From Paenibacillus mesophilus (lineage in GTDB: Bacteria > Bacillota > Bacilli > Paenibacillales > NBRC-103111), in the NCBI RefSeq assembly GCF_005938385.1, contig NZ_VCRA01000003.1, positions 1-64,000 on the forward strand: 64,000 nucleotides of DNA. Reading direction: 5' to 3'. A program made the translations under genes and the position numbers. The notes below the pieces were generated by a model. The model saw nothing but the letters and a program-made list of their open reading frames with translations. It made no database searches and was not told the origin of the DNA. The first letter of the stretch is position 1, and every line of letters begins with the position of its first letter. Of this stretch, positions 57,717 to 64,000 are shown piece by piece.

Positions 57717-59012
57717 TCAGTTCGTCAGCAGCTCGAACCGGCGCTGCGCTTCGAACTTGATCCGCTCTTCGTCAAGCGTCAAGCATTCGCCGCCTCTTAC
57801 GATCTGCTTTCCGTCCACGAATACGTCCGTGACGTCTTTGGCCGAGGCGGAATATACGATATGGGAAATATAATCGCTCTTCGGCAAAAAGTGCGCTTGG
57901 TCGATGTCGAGCGCGATAAAGTCCGCTTTCATGCCGGGCGACAGCGTTCCGACCTTGTCGAGCCAAATCGATTTGGCGCCGTTTACCGTGCCCAGTTTTA
58001 ATGCTTCCTTCGCCGGCACCGCTACCGGATCGCCCGATACACCCTTATGGATAAGAGCGGCAAGCCGCATTTCTTCAAACATGTCCAAATTGTTGTTGCT
58101 TGCCGAGCTGTCCGTTCCGAGGGAGACGAGCACGCCCGCCTTGAGCAGATCCGGTACGCGCGCCACGCCGCTCGCCAGCTTCAGATTGCTGCCCGGATTA
58201 TGCGATACCCGCACGTCATGGGCGCGCAGCGTCTCGATTTCCGCGTCGGTCAGATGAACGGCATGAGCGACGATGCTCGGACGGGAGAAGAGGCCCAGCT
58301 TGGCCAAATGGTCGACGGGACGCAAGCCGTACTGCTTCTCGTTCTCCAGCACTTCGTGCAGCGTCTCGGACATATGCGTATGCAGCGGCAAGTCCAGATC
58401 ATGGGCTGCCTGAACGATTTTCTCGATATAATCGGGAGGACACGTGTAAGGGGCATGCGGCGACATCATCGCCGTAATCCGGCCGTCCGCTTTGCCGTGC
58501 CAGTCTTTGGCGAACTGAACCGCTTCGCGCAGCTTATGGTCCTGCACGTCCGGCGGACATAGTCCGATTACGCCCCGGGTCAAACATCCCCGCATGCCGG
58601 ACAGTTCCACCGCTTGCGCCACTTCATCCATATGATCGTACATATCGACGAAGCTGGTCGTTCCGCCCTTGATCATTTCCAATATCGACAACAGCGTCCC
58701 CCAGCGGACGTCCTCGCCGGTAAATTTCGCTTCGTTCGGCCACATCTTCTCTTCGAGCCAAACCTGCAGCGCCATATCATCCCCGTATCCGCGAAGCAGC
58801 GACATGGCGGCATGACAATGCGTATTGACGAGACCCGGCATATAGAGCTTCCCTCTGCCGTCGATGATCGTATCGAACGGTTCGGCTCCGTCCGGAGCTT
58901 TCTCTCCTATGTATACGATCTTATCGTTTTCTATGACCATACTTCCCCGCACGATCGGGAATTCATCGGTGACGGTAACGAACGTGCCGTCCCGGATTAA
59001 CGTTTTTGCCAT
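57717..59012 (-). CDS. 5-methylthioadenosine/S-adenosylhomocysteine deaminase-like amidohydrolase
   Basis: A 431-residue metal-dependent amidohydrolase. PGLVNTHCHAAMSLLRGYGDDMALQVWLEEKMWP is the hallmark start, followed by SPHAPYTCPP, histidines in LHTHMSE and VAHAVHLTD, and aspartate in SLGTDSSASNNNLDMFEEM. Enzymes of this group deaminate MTA, SAH or related adenosines to the inosine forms. It may link to the methionine-salvage genes at 38-48 kb, offering another route for MTA (inference). The ATG at 59012 has AAAGG upstream; an earlier in-frame start lacks a site. Confidence 0.87.
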   Translation of the reverse strand: MAKTLIRDGTFVTVTDEFPIVRGSMVIENDKIVYIGEKAPDGAEPFDTIIDGRGKLYMPGLVNTHCHAAMSLLRGYGDDMALQVWLEEKMWPNEAKFTGEDVRWGTLLSILEMIKGGTTSFVDMYDHMDEVAQAVELSGMRGCLTRGVIGLCPPDVQDHKLREAVQFAKDWHGKADGRITAMMSPHAPYTCPPDYIEKIVQAAHDLDLPLHTHMSETLHEVLENEKQYGLRPVDHLAKLGLFSRPSIVAHAVHLTDAEIETLRAHDVRVSHNPGSNLKLASGVARVPDLLKAGVLVSLGTDSSASNNNLDMFEEMRLAALIHKGVSGDPVAVPAKEALKLGTVNGAKSIWLDKVGTLSPGMKADFIALDIDQAHFLPKSDYISHIVYSASAKDVTDVFVDGKQIVRGGECLTLDEERIKFEAQRRFELLTN

Positions 59013-59224
59013 CGCTATCAACCTTTCGAATAAGTTCGAATCAGTACGTCCGTCTTCCAATGTACCTTTTCACTTAGGCAAAATCAAGCCTAACCATGTT
59101 AGATGAAGCAAAATCGGCGAAAGTTCGACAAAACCCGTTTGCTTTTCCCTATCCCGATATGATAATTTTAATTTTGTGTAAATTAGTGATTTCATCCATT
59201 CGGACATTGGGGGTTTTATGCTTG

Positions 59225-59845
59225 ATGATTTTCAATAAAAAGGGCGAGATCGATTTCCTGAATCTGCTCATTCAAGGCGCGGAGAACACATTGAAGGGTG
59301 CACACATGTTCCGCGAGGCGATGATGGGCGACAAGCCGCCGGCAACCTACTTCGACGCGCTGAAAGAAATCGAGAACAGAGGCGATTCGTTTACCCACGA
59401 AATTTTTAAAGGCTTGAACAAAGTGTTCATTACGCCGCTGGACCGCGAAGATATCATGGAGCTTGCCGTCCGGCTTGACGACGTGCTCGACGGAATCGAA
59501 GCATCGATCGCCCGGTTCGACTATTTGAATATCACCTTTACGAACCAATATATGAAGGATTTCTCCGAAGTGCTTGTATCCTCCTGCGAGCATCTGCTGT
59601 CCGCATTCAAGCTGCTCTCGAAGAAGAAATATATGCAGATTCAGGAGCATACCGTACAAATCAACAGTTTGGAAAACGAAGGCGACCGGCTTATGCGCGA
59701 AGGCATTCGCGAAATTTTCACCCATCCGACCGATCCTTATCACGATTTCAAGCTGAAGGAGCTGTACGAGCGGCTGGAGCAGACGACAGACAGCTGTGAG
59801 GACGTCGCGGATATTTTGGAAAGCGTCGTACTGCGTTACGCATAA
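59225..59845 (+). CDS. DUF47 (PhoU-like) phosphate-transport accessory protein
   Basis: A 206-residue all-helical protein of the DUF47/PhoU_div group: IENRGDSFTHEIFKGLNKVFITPLDREDIMELAVRLDDVLDGIE, with acidic metal-cluster motifs repeated in INSLENEGDRLMREGI. These proteins accompany Pit transporters and likely regulate them. The start MIFNKKGEIDF (59225) is preceded by GGGGG; the frame is open further upstream but without a site. It is 59 bases ahead of the Pit gene. Confidence 0.88.
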   Translation: MIFNKKGEIDFLNLLIQGAENTLKGAHMFREAMMGDKPPATYFDALKEIENRGDSFTHEIFKGLNKVFITPLDREDIMELAVRLDDVLDGIEASIARFDYLNITFTNQYMKDFSEVLVSSCEHLLSAFKLLSKKKYMQIQEHTVQINSLENEGDRLMREGIREIFTHPTDPYHDFKLKELYERLEQTTDSCEDVADILESVVLRYA

Positions 59846-59904
59846 GTGCTCAGACGTGTTTCGGGATGCGCAACGTTTATGAATCCAAGCGTTAGGAGAA
59901 AATC

Positions 59905-60903
59905 ATGTTAACTTTGATCATTTTCATCGTCGTACTGGCGTTGCTGTTCGACTTCATCAACGGCTTCCACGATACGGCCAACGCAATCGCCACTTCCATC
60001 TCGACGAGGGCCATGTCTCCGCGTTTCGCGGTATTGTACGCGGCGGGATTGAATTTCGTGGGCGCCATGTTATCTTCCGAGGTCGCCAAAACGGTCGGCG
60101 GCAGCATCGCCAACCCCGCGGAAATCGATAATGGCCTCCAAGTCGTTATTGCCGCTCTGGTCGCAGCTATCGTCTGGAATTTGCTAACCTGGTACTACGG
60201 CATCCCCTCGTCATCCTCTCATACGCTGATCGGGGCACTCGCAGGTGCGGTTATCGCGGGAGCCGGAATCGATTCGCTGCACATGTCGGGCTTTCTGAAA
60301 ATCGTTTATATTTTGATATTGTCGCCGATTATCGCTTTCGCCATGGGATTTCTCATCATGCTTTTGCTGAAATATATTATTCTTTTCAGTGGAAACAAAT
60401 CTCGATCGAAGCTGAACCGGATGTTCCGGACGTTCCAGATCCTATCCGCCGGTCTGCTGTCGTTCAGCCACGGGGGCAACGACGCACAGAAGGCGATGGG
60501 CATTATCGTGTTCGGCTTGGTTGCCGGAGGCTATCATACGAGCCTGGATGTGCCGCTCTGGGTTAAAATATCTGCCGCTACCGCAATGGGACTCGGAACT
60601 TCGATCGGCGGCTGGAAAATTATAAAGACGGTCAGCAAAAAAATAATGAAAATCGAGCCGGTTAACGGCTTCGCGTCCGATCTGACTTCTTCCATCGTCA
60701 TTCAGACTTCGACGGCGCTTGGACAACCGCTGTCGACGACTCACGTTATTACGTCGGCTATTATCGGGACGGGCAGCGTAATCCGGTTTAAAGACGTGAA
60801 GTGGGCTACGGTCGGCCGGATGATCATGACCTGGCTCATCACGATTCCGATCAGCATGGTTCTTGCCTTCGTATTGTACAAGCTGTTTTTCTCTCTGTTT
60901 TGA
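59905..60903 (+). CDS. pit: Low-affinity inorganic phosphate transporter, Pit family
   Basis: A 332-residue membrane protein with about ten segments and the two Pit signatures, DFINGFHDTANAIATSISTRAM near the start and LSFSHGGNDAQKAMG near residue 190. It moves metal-phosphate by proton symport. TAGGAGA precedes the ATG. Pairing with the DUF47 gene upstream is the usual arrangement. Confidence 0.94.
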   Translation: MLTLIIFIVVLALLFDFINGFHDTANAIATSISTRAMSPRFAVLYAAGLNFVGAMLSSEVAKTVGGSIANPAEIDNGLQVVIAALVAAIVWNLLTWYYGIPSSSSHTLIGALAGAVIAGAGIDSLHMSGFLKIVYILILSPIIAFAMGFLIMLLLKYIILFSGNKSRSKLNRMFRTFQILSAGLLSFSHGGNDAQKAMGIIVFGLVAGGYHTSLDVPLWVKISAATAMGLGTSIGGWKIIKTVSKKIMKIEPVNGFASDLTSSIVIQTSTALGQPLSTTHVITSAIIGTGSVIRFKDVKWATVGRMIMTWLITIPISMVLAFVLYKLFFSLF

Positions 60904-60911
60904 CGATTGCG

Positions 60912-60990
60912 AAGCGGGGATGCTCCTCGCTTTTTTTGTTTCCTGCATAAACAAAGCGGCCTGCCGAGTCCGGCAGACCGCTTTGTTTTG
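60912..60990. terminator. Two terminators between pit and rex
   Basis: First, GCG-GG...CC-CGC followed by TTTTTTTG at 60916-60940 ends pit. Second, ACAAAGCGG-x-CTGCC/GGCAG-x-CCGCTTTGT at 60952-60987 is symmetric with T-runs on both strands and ends rex. Confidence 0.8.
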
Positions 60991-60997
60991 CGTTCCG

Positions 60998-61621
60998 TCA
61001 ATGATCCAAATAATAAGCCAAACTCATCAGTTCCGTCGTAAAATCGGCATGGTGCACCCGAATATCGTTCGGCACCTTGATGATGACCGGAGCGAAGTTG
61101 AGGATCGCCTCGACGCCGGCCTCGACGAATTGATTGGCGACGACCTGCGCTTCGAACGCCGGCACCGTAATGATGCCGATCCGTACTTTATGCTCCTTAA
61201 TCGAATCGCCAAGCGCCGCCATCGGGAGCACGGTCAAATTGTTCAATTGCAGCCCGATTTTGTCCGGGGAGCTGTCGAAGACGGCTACAATCTTCATATT
61301 GTCCTTCAAGTAAGCATTGTAGTTGCACAGAGCACGGCCCAGATTGCCCGCTCCGACCAAAGCGACGGGCAAAAGCTGGTCCAGCTTCAAGATCTGCCTG
61401 ATTTTCTCGATCAAATAGGCAACGTCGTAGCCGATTCCTTTTTTGCCGAATTCTCCGAAATAAGCCAAATCTTTGCGGATTTGCGCCGGATTCAAGTCCA
61501 GCTTCTGGCCCAAATCCTGGGACGAAACCATTAATACGTTGCGTCTGCTAAGCTCGTTCAAATAACGGAGGTACACCGGAAGCCGGCGAACGACCGCCTC
61601 CGATATTTTAGGCGTCTTCAT
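60998..61621 (-). CDS. rex: Redox-sensing transcriptional repressor Rex
   Basis: A 207-residue regulator with an N-terminal winged helix (VVRRLPVYLRYLNEL; SSQDLGQKLDLNPAQIRKDLAYFGEFG) and an NAD(H)-binding Rossmann domain (LLPVALVGAGNLGRALCNY). Rex senses NADH/NAD and represses fermentation and respiration genes in Bacillota. The ATG at 61621 overlaps the dinG stop (ATGA) and has GGAGAGGAG upstream, so it is coupled to dinG. Confidence 0.95.
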   Translation of the reverse strand: MKTPKISEAVVRRLPVYLRYLNELSRRNVLMVSSQDLGQKLDLNPAQIRKDLAYFGEFGKKGIGYDVAYLIEKIRQILKLDQLLPVALVGAGNLGRALCNYNAYLKDNMKIVAVFDSSPDKIGLQLNNLTVLPMAALGDSIKEHKVRIGIITVPAFEAQVVANQFVEAGVEAILNFAPVIIKVPNDIRVHHADFTTELMSLAYYLDH

Positions 61622-64000
61622 CCGTTCTCCTCTCCCATCCAAGCTGAAATTCTCGATACCAGATGCTGCGTGCTCATATGCTCGATTTTGGGACCGGGCA
61701 GCGAATACAAGAAATTGCGGCCATATGACGTCTCCAATACACGCGTATCGTATATAATAACGACGCCGCGGTCTTGAGCCGTCCGTACGAGTCGTCCGAA
61801 GCCTTGCTTGAAACGGATAACCGCTTGAGGCACAGAAAGCGCGGTAAACGGATTTTGATTGCTTTTCTTGATCTGTTCGCTCTTCGCTTCCACAAGCGGA
61901 TGATTCGGCGGCTGGAACGGCAGCCTGACGATCGCGAGACAGGTCAGCGCTTCGCCGGGGATGTCCACTCCTTCCCAGAAGCTGCTCGTCCCGAGCAGAA
62001 CGCTCGCCGAGTGCGAACGGAACATGCGGATCAGCTTGCTCCGGTTCCCGCTGTCAACGCCTTGTCCGAGCACCTGGATCGCATGCGGCTTGAGCCGTTC
62101 CTTCAGCTCGGGATGAATTTGCTTGAGCATCCGGTGGGAAGTGAACAGAATGAGCATTCTGCCCTTCGTTTCTACGGCGACATCGGCTAACGAGCCGACT
62201 AGCGCTTCAAGAAATGCGGCATCCGCCGTCGCGCCCTTGACGCTCGGAAAATCCCGAGGGATTAAGACGAGAGCCTGCTGCCGGTATTGAAACGGTGACG
62301 GGAGCTGAACGGTCTTCACCTTCCGCTCGTCGGACAGCGGCTCGAGCCCTACCTGGGATGCGCTATATTGAAACGATTTGTTCACGGTCAGCGTTGCCGA
62401 AGTGAGCACGACGCTATCCTTCGCGTCGAAGAAATGCTGCTTCAATAAGTGGCTGACGTCCAGAGGGACGGCGAACAGTTGAACCGATTTACTTTTGTAA
62501 TAAGGAGACGCTTCGAGCCAAAAGACGTAGTCGTTATCCTGCATGCGCATAAAAAACCGCAGCACGTCCCGATGACGCACCAGCTGTTTCACGGAGCCGG
62601 ACAAATCCGTCAGCACACTGCTTGTCGAAAACTCGTCGGTTCCTTCCTTCAGCTCGGAGACGAGCTTATCGAGCTTCTTGGCGACCTCGGTCGCTTCGAG
62701 ATAAATATTTTCTTCGATCACCTGCAGCGTGCTCCACGATTTCGGAAGCGTCTCGGGCTTCAGCCGCATTACGTACTGGCCGCTCTCGCTTCCTGCAGCG
62801 TCATTGCGTTCGGAAACGAGCAGGAACAGAAGCTCCGTCAGCTTATCCCATTCCTCCTTGATGCGGACTAACCGGGGGTAAACCGACTCGATCGAGGCGT
62901 TCCATTCCGTCGCCTTTTCTTCCGTCCCCCGCTCCAGCCTGAATTGAAGCGAAGGCAGCTGTCCGTTTCTGGCATCCTTGTACAGCCACAACAGCGTATT
63001 GAGCAGCGAGCCGTAATGCAGATCCATCCCCAGATGTTTGCTGGCTACTTCCTCGAAGTGGTGCGCTTCGTCGATGACGAGCTGCTTGTAGGCCGGCAGC
63101 AGCCGGTTTTCCGCCTGGATATCGGTGAACAAGAGCGAATGGTTCGTAATGACGACGTCGGCAATGTTAGCCTCGTGACGGGCGCGGTGATAGAAACATT
63201 TTTTGAACCAAGGGCACATCCGGTTGAGACACGAGTCCGTATCGCTTGCGACCGTCTGCCAAAACTCCGCACCCCGATTCGCAAAAAACAGCTCCTCGTC
63301 ATCCCCGTGCTTCGTCTCGCTTAGCCATACGACCATTTGCGCGGCACTGATCCGGTCATCCTTCTCGCTCGCGAAGTCGCGGTTGTACAGCTTCTGCTCG
63401 AACTTGCGCAGGCATAAATAATGGCTGCGGCCTTTGAGCACCGCGGCACGGAACGGCACCGGAAAAATATCGTGCAGCAGCGGGATGTCCCGGCCGCGCA
63501 ATTGCTCCTGCAGGTTGATCGTATGCGTGCTGACGATCACTTTCTTGTTTTCCTTGATGCCATAATACAGCGACGGAATCAAATAAGCGAGCGATTTGCC
63601 CGTTCCCGTTCCGGCTTCGACCATCAAGTGCCGTCCGGCGCCGAACGACTTCTCGACCTCGTGAATCATTTGCTCCTGCGCTTCGCGCTCCTCGAACCGT
63701 TCGAACTTGTTGCGCAAGTTTCCTTTAATCCGCTCGTAGAACGGCTCGAACGTATCGCCTTTGCCAATATCCGCCTGCTCGTCTTCTTCCCTCGCCGGCT
63801 TCTCCTCGTCCCAATCTCCGACGTTCAGCACGTATTGGCGGAAATACCGGTTCCCGTCCGGATCAATGCTGACGCTCGTCTCTTTGCGGATCCGCATCTC
63901 CTGGAAAAACCAACCGGTATCGCCCGGATCGGTCTCGAACAGCTGCGCGAGCTTCTGTACGGTCAACAGCGGCAGCGTATCGAACTTCTCCAAACATTTC
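61618..64000 (-). CDS. dinG: DinG-family ATP-dependent helicase, cut by the window end
   Basis: At least 791 residues of a superfamily 2 (XPD-like) helicase; the 5' end lies beyond base 64000, since the frame is still open there and Bacillus DinG (about 930 residues) has an N-terminal exonuclease domain that is missing here. The helicase part has Walker A EAGTGTGKSLAY, DEAH as VIDEAHHFEEV, motif VI near QGFGRLVRTAQDRG, and cysteines around CLNRMCPWFKKC that could hold an iron-sulfur cluster. It overlaps rex by four bases. Confidence 0.92.
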   Translation of the reverse strand, partial: KCLEKFDTLPLLTVQKLAQLFETDPGDTGWFFQEMRIRKETSVSIDPDGNRYFRQYVLNVGDWDEEKPAREEDEQADIGKGDTFEPFYERIKGNLRNKFERFEEREAQEQMIHEVEKSFGAGRHLMVEAGTGTGKSLAYLIPSLYYGIKENKKVIVSTHTINLQEQLRGRDIPLLHDIFPVPFRAAVLKGRSHYLCLRKFEQKLYNRDFASEKDDRISAAQMVVWLSETKHGDDEELFFANRGAEFWQTVASDTDSCLNRMCPWFKKCFYHRARHEANIADVVITNHSLLFTDIQAENRLLPAYKQLVIDEAHHFEEVASKHLGMDLHYGSLLNTLLWLYKDARNGQLPSLQFRLERGTEEKATEWNASIESVYPRLVRIKEEWDKLTELLFLLVSERNDAAGSESGQYVMRLKPETLPKSWSTLQVIEENIYLEATEVAKKLDKLVSELKEGTDEFSTSSVLTDLSGSVKQLVRHRDVLRFFMRMQDNDYVFWLEASPYYKSKSVQLFAVPLDVSHLLKQHFFDAKDSVVLTSATLTVNKSFQYSASQVGLEPLSDERKVKTVQLPSPFQYRQQALVLIPRDFPSVKGATADAAFLEALVGSLADVAVETKGRMLILFTSHRMLKQIHPELKERLKPHAIQVLGQGVDSGNRSKLIRMFRSHSASVLLGTSSFWEGVDIPGEALTCLAIVRLPFQPPNHPLVEAKSEQIKKSNQNPFTALSVPQAVIRFKQGFGRLVRTAQDRGVVIIYDTRVLETSYGRNFLYSLPGPKIEHMSTQHLVSRISAWMGEENG

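Overview
The window comes from a moderately GC-rich, spore-forming-type Bacillota bacterium, most likely Paenibacillaceae (Paenibacillus or Cohnella-like). This rests on gene content (tandem dynamin DynA, DnaD, Rex, a YpmB-like protein, an SLH protein, a GerMN lipoprotein), strong AGGAGG-type ribosome binding sites, GTG/TTG starts and a T-box leader. No rRNA, tRNA, CRISPR, IS transposase or phage gene was seen.

Layout. 1-3138: an unknown membrane-anchored protein and a beta-propeller-like protein. 3.2-13.7 kb (all minus): amidase, GerMN lipoprotein, SLH protein, endonuclease III, a small conserved protein and a double-dynamin GTPase; an array of hairpin repeats separates amidase from GerMN. 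14.3-16.4 kb: leuCD. 16.6-33.7 kb: an accessory carbohydrate locus with an orphan solute-binding lipoprotein, a secreted and an apparently cytoplasmic heparinase II/III-family protein, an FAD-dependent oxidoreductase, two Gfo/Idh/MocA dehydrogenases, a LysR regulator and, at its centre, a GH31 glycosidase-like protein fused to an AraC DNA-binding domain. That GH31 domain lacks the expected catalytic residues, so it looks like a glycosidase turned into a sugar sensor. 33.7-38.1 kb: PhnP-like hydrolase, methylglyoxal synthase, two amidohydrolases and a class III aminotransferase.

38.3-48.6 kb: a methionine salvage cluster (mtnU, mtnE, then mtnW-mtnX-mtnB) interrupted by a proline operon (proB-proS-proA-proC) that begins with a T-box leader. 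proC and mtnW are 2 bases apart, so the tRNA-sensing leader probably also governs the mtn genes. 48.7-64 kb: two unknown membrane proteins separated by a small inverted-repeat element, then dnaD, asnS, ackA with a 3-hydroxyacyl-CoA dehydrogenase, a short FtsH-like protease with a membrane partner, a small heme-copper-oxidase-like protein, a YpmB-like protein, an MTA/SAH deaminase-like amidohydrolase, a DUF47-Pit phosphate pair, rex and a dinG helicase cut by the window end.

How the genes may work together (inference): in the 16.6-33.7 kb locus a uronic-acid-containing or sulfated glycan may be cleaved outside by the secreted lyase, captured by the lipoprotein, finished inside by the second lyase and the NAD/FAD dehydrogenases, with the GH31-AraC protein sensing an intermediate. 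No ABC permease is present, so uptake must depend on genes outside the window.
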